Shown here: positions 1-7,559 of the stretch, one piece after another
Layout: each line of letters opens with the position of its first letter
Position numbering within the stretch: the stretch's first letter is position 1
Assembly (NCBI GenBank): GCA_030672805.1
Contig: DAOVFR010000050.1
Coordinates: forward strand, 1 to 11,747
Source of the DNA: Candidatus Krumholzibacteriota bacterium
GTDB lineage: Bacteria; Krumholzibacteriota; Krumholzibacteriia; Krumholzibacteriales; Krumholzibacteriaceae
Direction of reading: 5' to 3'
DNA: 11,747 bases
The notes under the pieces: generated by a model
Told to the model about the DNA's origin: nothing
Databases searched by the model: none
The model's input: only the letters and a program-made list of their open reading frames with translations
Made by a program: the position numbers and the translations under genes

Positions 1-936
1 CACCTGCTCTCCTCGTACCAGCAGGAAGCCGTCGAGACAATCGAGATCGCCCGGCATAAGCCGGGCGTTCTCGAGACGCTGATCCGCATCGTTCCCGCCA
101 ACCCGGTGGAAAGCCTCGCCGAGGCAAATATGCTCCAGATCATCTTCTTCGCGCTTCTCCTCGGGATCGCCGTCACCCTGATTCCCGGTGGGAAGGGAAA
201 GACCATCATCGATTTCTTCGAAGCCGTCAGCGAGGCCATGATCCAGATGGTGCATATCGTGATGAAGTTCGCCCCGATCGGAGTGCTGGCGCTTATCGCC
301 GCCGTCGTCGGCAGGTTCGGGGCTGAAATTCTCCTGTCACTTCTCAAGTATTCCCTCGTCGTCCTTGCGGGGCTCGCCATCCATATGATCGCCGTCTACT
401 CGGGTGCGGTTCGCCTCTTTGCCGGGATAAGTCCCCGCACCTTCTTCAGGGGCATACGGCCCGCCCAGATCATCGCTTTCTCGACCTCTTCGAGCAACGC
501 AACGCTACCCGTTACGATCGAATGTGCCGAGGAAAATCTCGGCGTGTCCGAGGAGGTATCGAGCTTCGTGCTCCCGCTCGGTGCAACTATCAATATGGAT
601 GGAACGGCGCTGTACCAGGGCGTGGCGGCCGTGTTCATCGCACAGGTATACGGCATGTCGCTCACACTCGGCGACCAGTTGACCATCGTTCTGATGGCGA
701 CGCTCGCCTCGATAGGCGCCGCCGGCGTTCCCGGCATCGGGATCATCACGCTGACGATGGTCCTCGAGACTATCGGCGTCCCCCTCGAAGGTATCGCGCT
801 GATCCTCGGCGTCGACCGCGTTCTGGACATGTGTCGAACAACGGTTAATATTACCGGGGATACATCGGCCGCCGTTATAGTTGCCGCGACCGAGGGTGAG
901 ATCAATATCACGAAAGGTCGACCGCCAAACCACTGA
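1..936 (+). CDS. Glutamate/dicarboxylate:cation symporter (SDF family), 5'-truncated by window edge
   Basis: This is the C-terminal 311 residues of an inner-membrane secondary transporter of the GltP/GltPh (DAACS/SDF) family, which takes up acidic amino acids or C4-dicarboxylates with Na+ or H+. The reading frame is open from base 1, so the true start lies upstream; full-length members have about 400-430 residues. Family hallmarks are in order: the HP1 hairpin TSSSNATLP (484-510), the TM7 cation motif NMDGT (592-606), the HP2 loop GAAGVPGIG (about 715-741) and the TM8 motif DRVLDMCRTTVNITGD (814-861). The TM8 residues matching GltPh D390, D394, R397, T398 and N401 are all present, which favours an acidic substrate. 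The HP1 position that is Arg276 in GltPh is Ser here. The stop lies 14 nt before the next gene, so co-transcription is likely. The family is certain; the exact substrate is not. Confidence 0.95.
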   Translation, partial: HLLSSYQQEAVETIEIARHKPGVLETLIRIVPANPVESLAEANMLQIIFFALLLGIAVTLIPGGKGKTIIDFFEAVSEAMIQMVHIVMKFAPIGVLALIAAVVGRFGAEILLSLLKYSLVVLAGLAIHMIAVYSGAVRLFAGISPRTFFRGIRPAQIIAFSTSSSNATLPVTIECAEENLGVSEEVSSFVLPLGATINMDGTALYQGVAAVFIAQVYGMSLTLGDQLTIVLMATLASIGAAGVPGIGIITLTMVLETIGVPLEGIALILGVDRVLDMCRTTVNITGDTSAAVIVAATEGEINITKGRPPNH

Positions 937-937
937 C

Positions 938-942
938 CGGAG
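938..942 (+). promoter_or_regulatory. Ribosome binding site supporting GTG start at 951
   Basis: CGGAG sits 8 nt before the GTG at 951. The first ATG in this frame is at residue 28, inside the first hydrophobic stretch, so the Shine-Dalgarno match decides for the GTG. Confidence 0.6.
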
Positions 943-950
943 TTGCACAC

Positions 951-3089
951 GTGAAAGACCGTTCGATACTGACGTTCAATGTTTTCTTCATCGCATACCT
1001 CGCGGCCGTGCTGTGTGCCGCCCTTTTCATGAAGACGGCCCTGTGGGGCCTGAGCATGTGGGGGTTTCTCTCGCCGACGGCGGGGATCATTCTGGCCGGG
1101 TTCCTCCTGGTCTTTCTCGGCGGCAGGCCCGCCGATGCAATTTCCGCGACCCCTGGAGACGGCGGCCGCGCGAAACGGTTCCGCCCCACCGCACTCCTTG
1201 CCGGTTCCGCCCTCATCTTCTGGATCCTTCGCGTCCGGCACGACCTCTGGGGCGGTGATTATCTTCTCACCGGGACGGATGCGGCCGCGGGCGGCGCCGC
1301 ACCGGTCGCGGCGGTCCTGCATGCTCTTGCGTTCAGGTTCTTCAACGCAGTTCTCATCTGGGATGACGCACGGACCTCCGCGGCGCTCGGCATTGTCTCC
1401 GGAATCGTCTTCATCGCCGTTTCACTCTCGCTCGTGAACCGGCTCATCGGCAGGGACGACCGGCCGACGGCGCTCCGTACAGTCTCGCTCGCCGTCCTTC
1501 TCTCGGGCGGGTACATGGCGGTTTTCTTCTGTTACGGCGGGCACGTGCCCGTTGCGGTAGCCGCCGCATCGCTCTTCATGCTGATGGCGCTGCTGTTTCT
1601 CGAAGGCAGGACGACGCTCACCGCTGCGGCGATCGTACTGGTTCCCGCCGTGTTCACACACTTCTCGAACCTGTATCTTGTCCCCGCCTTTGTCTACCTT
1701 GTCATCCGCACACTGCGATCCGGCCGCGGCCGCAGCGATGCCGTTCGTGCCTCCCTGGTATTCGCGGCACTCTGGGTAATCGGGGAGCTCGCACTGCCCG
1801 CCATCCCGGGTTTCGCGGGACCTGTCGGGTTCATCGCAAGGCTGTTCGGCGCAGCGGGGCCCGGTATCAGCGCCCTTGAACCGCAGAACGCCGGCGGAAC
1901 GCTGAAAGACGGGATCAACTGTCTTCTGCTCTTCGGACCACCGTCGGCCGCCGCGGTCATGCTCCTCGTCTCCCGCCTCGCCGCGAGGAGGGAACGGCGC
2001 GCAATGGGCACGGTCCTTTCGGTCCTGGCCGCCGGAGCTCTTATCCCGGTGATCGTCTGTGCCGGTCTCCTGGACGGGGGGCTCCGCTGGGACCTGTTCG
2101 CATCGGCCGGCCCGGCGCTCGCCCTGTACACCGTCTGGGCCGTGCGGGACCGCGCCGCAGAGGGTAAACGGCGCCTGCGCATCATGCTGCTCATCGCGGT
2201 CCTCGGTATCTTCCACACTCTTCCCTGGATCCTGCTGAACACGTCGTCAGGAACGGCCGAGAAGCGTCTCCTCTTGCTCCCGCTCGGACCGGGCAGGGCC
2301 GAGATGATCCTGGGCAACAGGGCTTTTGAACTTAACGATCACGGGGCAGCCTCCGGATGGCTGTCGAAGGCGGTGCGGAAAGACTCACTGAACGATGAAG
2401 CCTACTTCATGCTCGGCGAGATCCTCATGGAACGCGACGAGTACATCGACGCGATATTCAGCTACAAATCGGCACGCGATCTCGAGCCGGAGAACACGAC
2501 GTACCGGCTCTCATTCGCCGAAGCGTGCATAAAGAAGCAGTGGTTCGATGAGGCAATCGAGGAGCTCGAACGCCTCGCGCACGAGCACCCTCGGAACGTC
2601 CTGTACTGGAACCGTCTGGGCTTCGCGTTCAATCATGGAGGCTACTACGCGGAGGCGATCGTTGCGTACGAGACGGCCCTCCGCCTCGCTCCCGATAATA
2701 TCCAGAACCTCAGGAACGTAACGTCGGCGGTCCTCAACAGGGCCGCCCGGCTCCAGTCGGAGGGCAAGACGGGCGAGGCGGTCAGGTTATACCGCAAGGC
2801 AACAGCGATTTTCCCCCGGAGCTGGCGTGCGTACAACGGCCTCGCCACGATCGAGATGGACGCGGGCAATTTCGAGAAGGCTCGCAACATTCTTGAGACG
2901 GCGCTCGGGATCAACCCGCACATCGCCGAACTGCATTTCACCATGGGACGGGCGCTGGAGAAGCTGGGAATGGATGAAGAGGCACTGCGGCATCTCCGGA
3001 GAGCCATCGCGCTGTATCCAGAATTGCCGGGCGTTCAGGAGTACGTCAAGCGGATCCGGGACAGGCTGAACGCTACGGACGGGGAATGA
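951..3089 (+). CDS. Polytopic membrane protein with C-terminal TPR domain, possibly GT-C-like
   Basis: The protein has 712 residues, starts at GTG and has no recognised name. Residues 1 to about 430 contain many hydrophobic segments (roughly 10-28, 40-57, 80-93, 143-163, 177-195, 199-217, 222-252, 266-285, 324-342, 353-374, 383-397 and 410-430), so it is polytopic. Residues 448 to 692 hold about seven TPR units of 34 residues with the usual spacing, for example LGEILMERDEYIDAIFSY followed by ARDLEPEN, and AIVAYETALRLAPDN. Between the early membrane segments is an Asp/Gly-rich loop with RHDLWGGDYLLTGTDAAAGG (96-115). This resembles the first external loop of GT-C glycosyltransferases, where the catalytic Asp lies, but the similarity is weak. 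The TPR part probably binds a partner protein. It follows the symporter by 14 nt, so it may be read from the same transcript. The membrane-plus-TPR architecture is clear; the function is unknown. Confidence 0.85.
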   Translation: MKDRSILTFNVFFIAYLAAVLCAALFMKTALWGLSMWGFLSPTAGIILAGFLLVFLGGRPADAISATPGDGGRAKRFRPTALLAGSALIFWILRVRHDLWGGDYLLTGTDAAAGGAAPVAAVLHALAFRFFNAVLIWDDARTSAALGIVSGIVFIAVSLSLVNRLIGRDDRPTALRTVSLAVLLSGGYMAVFFCYGGHVPVAVAAASLFMLMALLFLEGRTTLTAAAIVLVPAVFTHFSNLYLVPAFVYLVIRTLRSGRGRSDAVRASLVFAALWVIGELALPAIPGFAGPVGFIARLFGAAGPGISALEPQNAGGTLKDGINCLLLFGPPSAAAVMLLVSRLAARRERRAMGTVLSVLAAGALIPVIVCAGLLDGGLRWDLFASAGPALALYTVWAVRDRAAEGKRRLRIMLLIAVLGIFHTLPWILLNTSSGTAEKRLLLLPLGPGRAEMILGNRAFELNDHGAASGWLSKAVRKDSLNDEAYFMLGEILMERDEYIDAIFSYKSARDLEPENTTYRLSFAEACIKKQWFDEAIEELERLAHEHPRNVLYWNRLGFAFNHGGYYAEAIVAYETALRLAPDNIQNLRNVTSAVLNRAARLQSEGKTGEAVRLYRKATAIFPRSWRAYNGLATIEMDAGNFEKARNILETALGINPHIAELHFTMGRALEKLGMDEEALRHLRRAIALYPELPGVQEYVKRIRDRLNATDGE

Positions 3090-3133
3090 ACCGGTCATGA
3101 GAGCCGTGTTCCGCTGTCCTGGAAAAGCATGAA

Positions 3134-3150
3134 CCGGCGCGGGCCGCCGG
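3134..3150 (-). terminator. GC-rich hairpin between convergent genes, weak terminator candidate
   Basis: A perfect 6-bp stem, CCGGCG/CGCCGG with a 5-nt loop, lies in the 70-nt gap between the convergent stops at 3089 and 3160. Read on the minus strand, the stem is followed by TTCATGCTTTT, a poor T-tract. It could end the phosphate transporter transcript. There is no T-run on the plus side. The stem is short and the area is GC-rich, so chance is possible. Confidence 0.3.
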
Positions 3151-3159
3151 AGATCCCCA

Positions 3160-4815
3160 TCAGGCCGTGTCCCAGCGGAGGCCGCCGAGAAGCCCCTGGG
3201 CGATGTTCGTGAGGTGGTCGCCGATCTTCTCGAGGTAATCGACGAAATCGAGAAAGACCATGCCCGCATAGATGTTGCAGGCGCCGCCGTTCAATCGCCG
3301 TACGTTGTTCTGGCGCAGCTCGATCTGCATCCTGTTGAGCTGATCCTCACGGTGCAGGGCGCGGTGGGCGTGTTTCTGGTCACCGTTCGAAAACCCCCTC
3401 TTTATGTCACTCATCATTTCCTTCACCGTGTCGACCATCAAGCCCAGCTCGCTCTGCGCCTCGCTCGAGAAGGACAGCTTCTGGCCGATTTTACGATGCG
3501 CCAGCTCGGCAATGTTCTCCGCATGATCGGCGATACGCTCGATATCGTTGACCGAATGAATGAACACAGGAATCTGAGCCGCTTCCGACTCCCCCAGTGT
3601 CTCCATCGAGATATCGATCAGGTACCGGGTGATCACCCCCTGGAGGTTGTCGACCGCCTCTTCCTTGCGGGTGACCTTCTTGGAGAGGTCCCAGCGTTCG
3701 TTGAAAAACATGTCGATCGAATCGTCGACCGCGGAACTCGCAATCTGCAGCATCCTTATGATCTCCTGTTTGCTCTGCTCGAGAGCGAGGGTCGGCGTAT
3801 CGAGAAGGTGTGGCTCGAGGTAGACCGGAGCGACGCTGATCAGCTCTTCCTTTGCCTTGACCAGCCGTTCGACGAGCCGCTGTAGCCAGCCGACAAGCGG
3901 CAGGAACATGGCCGTGTTGAAGCCATTGAATACCGAGTGGGAAAGCGCGATGTGAAGCATGATGTTGTTCTCCGTGATACCCCCCGGGATGATCGCTTCG
4001 ATTACGCGATGGTAGAGGCCAAGGTGCACGAAGACCAGCATGTACGCGACACCGATCACGTTGAACAGCGAGTGGGCCCACGCGACGCGCTTCGCACCCG
4101 TCGTCCCCCCGATCGTCGCGATCTGCGCCGTGATCGTCGTCCCGATGTTATCCCCGAGGATCAGCGGAATCGCGGACGGAAAGTCGATCAGCCCCCTGAA
4201 CGCGAGCAGCTGGACGATCGCAATAGTCGCACTGCTGCTCTGGAGCGCCATCGTGATCACCGTTCCGATCAGCACGCCCATGAGCGGGTAGCGGCTGAAG
4301 TTGACCATCAGGTCCCGGATCTGCTCGTTCGACTGCAGGGGCATGAATGCACTCTTCATGAACCCGATACCGACGAACAGCACGCCAAACCCGAACATCA
4401 CCTCGCCCCACTGACGGGACCCCGGCCGCCTCGAAGCGACCATTATGAGAAAGCCTAAACCGACGGCGGGCAGCGCATAATGCGTGATCTTGAACACGGC
4501 GAGGAAACTGACGAGCCATGCGGTGAATGTAGTGCCGATATTGGCCCCGAGCACGACGGGCAGTGCCTGTTTCAGCGTGAGCAGGCCCGCGTTCACGAAC
4601 CCGACGATCATGACGGTCATCGCACTGCTGCTCTGGATCAGCGCGGTGACGCCGGTGCCGACAAAGAGCGCGATAACCCTGTTCTTCGTGAGCAGCGACA
4701 GGATGTGCCGCATGCGCTCGCTCGATACCTTGCGGAGGCCCTCCGACATCATGCGGATGCCGAAGAGAAAGAATCCCAGTCCTCCGATGAGCTGAAACAC
4801 GGTTTCGAGGTTCAC
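3160..4815 (-). CDS. Na+/phosphate cotransporter with C-terminal PhoU-like domain (NptA/YjbB type)
   Basis: A 551-residue inner-membrane protein of the Na/Pi cotransporter family (PF02690 type), expected to move inorganic phosphate with Na+. The membrane part (1 to about 320) carries the inverted-repeat signatures twice: QSSSA at 61-65 and 192-196, and GANIGTT/GDNIGTT at 90-96 and 221-227. The C-terminal part (about 340-545) is a helical PhoU-like domain with two metal-binding E-x-x-x-D motifs, ERIAD (426-430) and EKIGD (529-533). The length fits bacterial YjbB/NptA proteins. The frame is open for 67 more codons upstream, but that extension is not family-like and crosses the likely promoter. 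I chose the GTG at 4815 because AAAGGA lies 5 nt before it and because translation then begins NLETVFQLIGGLGFFLFGI, the normal family N-terminus. It diverges from the surface-protein gene at 5040. No pst genes are in view. Confidence 0.95.
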   Translation of the reverse strand: MNLETVFQLIGGLGFFLFGIRMMSEGLRKVSSERMRHILSLLTKNRVIALFVGTGVTALIQSSSAMTVMIVGFVNAGLLTLKQALPVVLGANIGTTFTAWLVSFLAVFKITHYALPAVGLGFLIMVASRRPGSRQWGEVMFGFGVLFVGIGFMKSAFMPLQSNEQIRDLMVNFSRYPLMGVLIGTVITMALQSSSATIAIVQLLAFRGLIDFPSAIPLILGDNIGTTITAQIATIGGTTGAKRVAWAHSLFNVIGVAYMLVFVHLGLYHRVIEAIIPGGITENNIMLHIALSHSVFNGFNTAMFLPLVGWLQRLVERLVKAKEELISVAPVYLEPHLLDTPTLALEQSKQEIIRMLQIASSAVDDSIDMFFNERWDLSKKVTRKEEAVDNLQGVITRYLIDISMETLGESEAAQIPVFIHSVNDIERIADHAENIAELAHRKIGQKLSFSSEAQSELGLMVDTVKEMMSDIKRGFSNGDQKHAHRALHREDQLNRMQIELRQNNVRRLNGGACNIYAGMVFLDFVDYLEKIGDHLTNIAQGLLGGLRWDTA

Positions 4816-4820
4816 GGGTA

Positions 4821-4826
4821 TCCTTT
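4821..4826 (-). promoter_or_regulatory. Ribosome binding site supporting GTG start at 4815
   Basis: On the minus strand AAAGGA lies 5 nt before the GTG. Together with the family-typical N-terminus it sets the start of the phosphate transporter and rules out the longer frame reaching 5016. Confidence 0.75.
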
Positions 4827-4864
4827 CAATCGCCTTTATCAAGGAACTTTGAAAAGGGAATTCC

Positions 4865-4893
4865 ACTATAAATAATAGGCAGGCGCTTTGCAA
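4865..4893 (-). promoter_or_regulatory. Candidate sigma70 promoter for the phosphate transporter
   Basis: On the minus strand, TTGCAA (4893-4888) and TATAGT (4870-4865) are separated by exactly 17 nt. Matches to consensus are 4/6 and 5/6. It would start transcription near 4858 and give a leader of about 43 nt to the GTG at 4815. The stretch is clearly more AT-rich than its surroundings. Confidence 0.5.
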
Positions 4894-4952
4894 GCAATTC
4901 ATCGATATTTTGACGGGGAATAAGGAAACTCCACTACATACCGCCTGCCGCG

Positions 4953-4974
4953 TGGAGCACAATTGGAGCACAAT
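4953..4974. repeat. Perfect 11-bp tandem duplication, candidate operator
   Basis: TGGAGCACAAT occurs twice head to tail (4953-4963 and 4964-4974). The second copy ends 5 nt before the -35 box of the rightward promoter, so the pair is centred near -52 relative to the predicted start. One helical turn per unit is the spacing used by OmpR/PhoB-type response regulators, although the sequence does not match the E. coli Pho box. A diverged third copy, TTGAGCAC, lies at 5020-5027. The repeat is seen directly; its regulatory role is inferred. Confidence 0.6.
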
Positions 4975-4979
4975 TTGCA

Positions 4980-5009
4980 TTGACCGAGCTAGATACGCCT
5001 CCGTATAAT
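4980..5009 (+). promoter_or_regulatory. Near-consensus sigma70 promoter for the Ig/PorV operon
   Basis: TTGACC (4980-4985, 5/6) and a perfect TATAAT (5004-5009) are separated by 18 nt. Transcription should begin around 5016, leaving a leader of about 24 nt before the TTG start at 5040. The -10 match, the position next to a gene with a good ribosome binding site and the flanking 11-bp repeats make this the best promoter in the window. Confidence 0.75.
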
Positions 5010-5027
5010 ACGGCAAACATTGAGCAC

Positions 5028-5033
5028 GAGAGG
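5028..5033 (+). promoter_or_regulatory. Ribosome binding site supporting TTG start at 5040
   Basis: GAGAGG lies 6 nt before the TTG at 5040. That start gives a complete signal peptide (Arg residues, hydrophobic core, small-residue end), which no nearby ATG does. Confidence 0.75.
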
Positions 5034-5039
5034 TAATCT

Positions 5040-6611
5040 TTGAGACTCATTCGACCTGTATCAGTCCTATTTATCATTGCCCTGGCCGTCTCTCCGTGGG
5101 CCGGCCTCCGGGCAGGGGAAACAGGCCTTATCACGTTCATCATAGAGTATCCCTCCATCTCGCCGAACGGCGACGGCGTCAAGGACTGGTCGCATGTCGA
5201 GGTGACCGTCCTCGAAACGGTCGATTCGCTCTCTGTCACGGTGGAGAACGAGGCGGGAACCGAGGTGTACGATACACTCATATTCATCGAGGATGCCGCA
5301 CCGGCGACATACAGTGCGAGCTGGAGCGGCGAGGATTCGCTCGGCACGCCGCTCGGCGAGGACTCATACAGTCTCCATATCACGGCGTCCGCCGGGAGTA
5401 CGGACGAGCACTACCACAGGACGCTCATCGTCGATCTTACGACCCCCGATATCCAGCTCGACAGGATCGAGCCGGGCATCTACACTCCCGGCCTCGAGGG
5501 AACGGCCCAAAAGGTCATGATATATATCCTCGTAACCGATTCCCAGGCAGGTGATTCGCTGTATGCGGCGGTCATCGATCCCGGCGGCGGCCCGGAGGAG
5601 ATCCCCTCCGCCGTCACGGGGGACGGCGCATATACACTCGAGTGGGAGTCAACCGCGTCGGCCACAGACGGTATCCACACCGTCTCGCTCCAGATGACGG
5701 ACATGGCGGGAAACAGCAGCGATGATGTGGGCTTCGTCGATGTCGACACAAACGGGCCATCGCAGGATTTCACCGTCTCGGTGCGATCCGTTACGAACGA
5801 TCCCCCCGATACGCTCGGAGGTTTCTGTTACGATCGCAACGGGGTGGAAACACCGGAACTTTCCTGGAACGGCGGCGATACGGTTGAGCCGCACGGCACA
5901 TTCGTGCGGAACGACACTCTTTTCTGGCGGTTCATTATCAGTGATTCTATACAGACCGGTCCCGGCGAAGTCGACAATTACAGCCTCGATGTGACGTGCC
6001 GGGACCTCCTCGGACGGGAAACGACCGCGAATATCGAATTCACTGTCGATCTCGATCCCCCCGGCGCACCGACGGTCAACCCGGCCCACTCACCCGTCTA
6101 CGAGCCGGAGCTGTCCGTGACCGGAACGACGCAGCCGGGAAGCGACTCGATCTTCGTGTACAGGGCGTTCGGGGATGATACGACGGTTACCGCCGACGAC
6201 CTGCTCATCGAGACGTTCAGCGTCGATGTCACGCTCTGCGAGGGGACCAACCGGGTATGGGCGGCGGCCGGAGACGAGGCGGGCAACAGGAGCGGAACAT
6301 CCGGCGTCATCACCGTCGTCTATGCGCTGCCGACGGGATTCAACTTCCCCGAGGTGTTCCGGGGACCGGACCTGTTCGGGATCTCGACACCGTCCGAGGC
6401 CCTCCAGGTCGTGATCGACATCTACAGCATCGACGGCAGGCACGTGACGACGCTCAGAGAGAACGGGCCGGGGACCGGTTTCCAGATAGAATGGGATCTT
6501 CTGAACGACGACGGCGATACGGTCAAGAACGGACCGTTCCTCGTCGTCATCACCGTCCACTACGCCACGACAAAAACGGTCGATAAGTACTTTATCGCAG
6601 TGGTGCAATGA
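5040..6611 (+). CDS. Secreted multi-Ig-like protein with FlgD-type C-terminal domain
   Basis: A 523-residue exported protein of unknown specific function. The TTG start gives a signal peptide at about 1-25 (MRLIRPVSVLFIIALAV, then a likely cut after LRA). SPNGDGVKD at 41-49 is the motif seen in FlgD-like and gliding-associated Ig domains. The body is a chain of beta-rich, Asp/Thr/Ser-rich Ig-like domains (about 29-133, 134-235, 236-340 and 341-428) with repeated D-x-AGN turns (DMAGN 221-225, DEAGN 412-416). The last 75 residues (about 449-523) fit the FlgD Ig-like fold used as a C-terminal tail by many FCB secreted proteins: VVIDIYSIDGRHVTTL, then WDLLNDDGDTVKNGPFLVVI. There is no LPXTG motif or hydrophobic anchor. 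It overlaps the PorV-like gene by ATGA, which indicates coupled translation. A surface or periplasmic structural or adhesive role is likely, and sorting by a type IX-like route is possible but unproven. Confidence 0.85.
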   Translation: MRLIRPVSVLFIIALAVSPWAGLRAGETGLITFIIEYPSISPNGDGVKDWSHVEVTVLETVDSLSVTVENEAGTEVYDTLIFIEDAAPATYSASWSGEDSLGTPLGEDSYSLHITASAGSTDEHYHRTLIVDLTTPDIQLDRIEPGIYTPGLEGTAQKVMIYILVTDSQAGDSLYAAVIDPGGGPEEIPSAVTGDGAYTLEWESTASATDGIHTVSLQMTDMAGNSSDDVGFVDVDTNGPSQDFTVSVRSVTNDPPDTLGGFCYDRNGVETPELSWNGGDTVEPHGTFVRNDTLFWRFIISDSIQTGPGEVDNYSLDVTCRDLLGRETTANIEFTVDLDPPGAPTVNPAHSPVYEPELSVTGTTQPGSDSIFVYRAFGDDTTVTADDLLIETFSVDVTLCEGTNRVWAAAGDEAGNRSGTSGVITVVYALPTGFNFPEVFRGPDLFGISTPSEALQVVIDIYSIDGRHVTTLRENGPGTGFQIEWDLLNDDGDTVKNGPFLVVITVHYATTKTVDKYFIAVVQ

Positions 6612-7555
6612 CCATGAGAGGAATTGCGCGGAAAGCCGTAACAATCGCTGCCCTGGCTGCGCTCCTGGCACCGGCGGCCGGATCGGCCCTGGCCGGGGAA
6701 AGCTCGGCAGGAGGGACGTTTCTCCCGATGGGCTGGGACGCGCGCGGCGCGGGGCTCGGCGGAGCAGCGGCGATCATGATCCGCGACGACCGCAGCACCT
6801 ACTGGAACCCGGCGAACCTCACGTTCCTCGGCGCTCCGCACATCAGCCTCGGCACGACGAAACCGATCCCCGATATGAACATCAGGTACAGTATCCTCTC
6901 GGTCGGTACCGGCCTGCTCGACACGGTCACAACGAAGGAAGACGGGTTCGTGCTGAAGCGGCTCGGCGTCGGCATCTCGATCAGCCACCTCGGCCTCGAA
7001 CTTGCCGGGGGATCGAAGTGGAGCGAGAGCACGGCCGGTTTCTCCGCCGCAGTCGCGGTCAATAACTACAACAGCATAGGGGTGACGTTCAGGCTGCTCA
7101 GGAGCTGGACGGAACTCGATGAAGCGAATGCCTCCGGCTACGCCCTCGATTACGGCTGGACGGCCCGCATACTGGAGAAATTCTGGCTCGCCTTCGTCGG
7201 AAGAAACGCGGCAAGCAACGTTTCCTATCCCACACGCGACCAGTCCATCGATCCAGAGTGGGTGCTCGCGGCCGCTTACGAAAACATACTTGATATAGTC
7301 TCGACCGAAGCCGACGTTGTTATCAAGAACGGGGAGTTCAACAGCTTCAGGTTCGGCGCCGAGGTTAACGCCTGGCGGGATATCCTGTTCGTAACGGCAG
7401 GGGCCGACATGCGTCTGACCGAGGGTGAACGGACCATTCTGCACTTCGGATTCGGATCGATCTACCGCTCGGCCGAGATTGCACTCGGCTTCATTTTCGA
7501 CCCGGAGGACGCGTTCGGCAGGCAGACACGGGTCTCCATCGGCTACTCTCTCTAA
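6608..7555 (+). CDS. PorV/PorQ-family outer-membrane beta-barrel protein
   Basis: A 315-residue outer-membrane protein. The signal peptide spans about 1-29, with a cut site after ALA. The mature N-terminus has the family signature: FLPMGWDARGAGLGGAAAIM, then STYWNPANLTFL (63-74), matching the G-x-x-A-R-x-x-x-M/L-G-G-A and YWNPAGL pattern of PorV/PorQ/UPF0164 proteins. Alternating polar and hydrophobic strands follow, ending in RVSIGYSL, a typical final barrel strand. Known PorV acts as the shuttle that hands type IX cargo to the attachment complex; many distant homologues have no proven role. The start overlaps the previous stop (ATGA). ATG at 6614 (residue 3) is an equally possible start, and no strong ribosome binding site is visible, consistent with translational coupling. 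The stop is 4 nt from the convergent STT3-like stop. Confidence 0.85.
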   Translation: MTMRGIARKAVTIAALAALLAPAAGSALAGESSAGGTFLPMGWDARGAGLGGAAAIMIRDDRSTYWNPANLTFLGAPHISLGTTKPIPDMNIRYSILSVGTGLLDTVTTKEDGFVLKRLGVGISISHLGLELAGGSKWSESTAGFSAAVAVNNYNSIGVTFRLLRSWTELDEANASGYALDYGWTARILEKFWLAFVGRNAASNVSYPTRDQSIDPEWVLAAAYENILDIVSTEADVVIKNGEFNSFRFGAEVNAWRDILFVTAGADMRLTEGERTILHFGFGSIYRSAEIALGFIFDPEDAFGRQTRVSIGYSL

Positions 7556-7559
7556 CCCC

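Noticed and set aside
396..2317. Long open frames on the minus strand opposite the symporter and TPR genes
   Set aside because: They are Arg/Gly/Pro/Ala-rich, have no recognisable motifs or good ribosome binding sites, and mirror strong genes on the other strand. This is the usual effect of GC-rich coding DNA.
3086..3138. Repeated ATGAACCGG at 3086-3094 and 3130-3137 region as a site or attachment core
   Set aside because: Only a nine-base similarity in a GC-rich gap, with no integrase, tRNA or flanking structure to support a role.
4910..4940. Second rightward promoter, TTGACG with TACATA
   Set aside because: The 19-nt spacer and weak -10 are much poorer than the 4980-5009 promoter, and the region is AT-rich enough to give such matches by chance.
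4816..5016. 67-codon N-terminal extension of the phosphate transporter frame up to 5016
   Set aside because: The extension does not resemble the family, runs through a candidate promoter and the 11-bp repeats, and the GTG at 4815 has its own ribosome binding site and the normal N-terminus.
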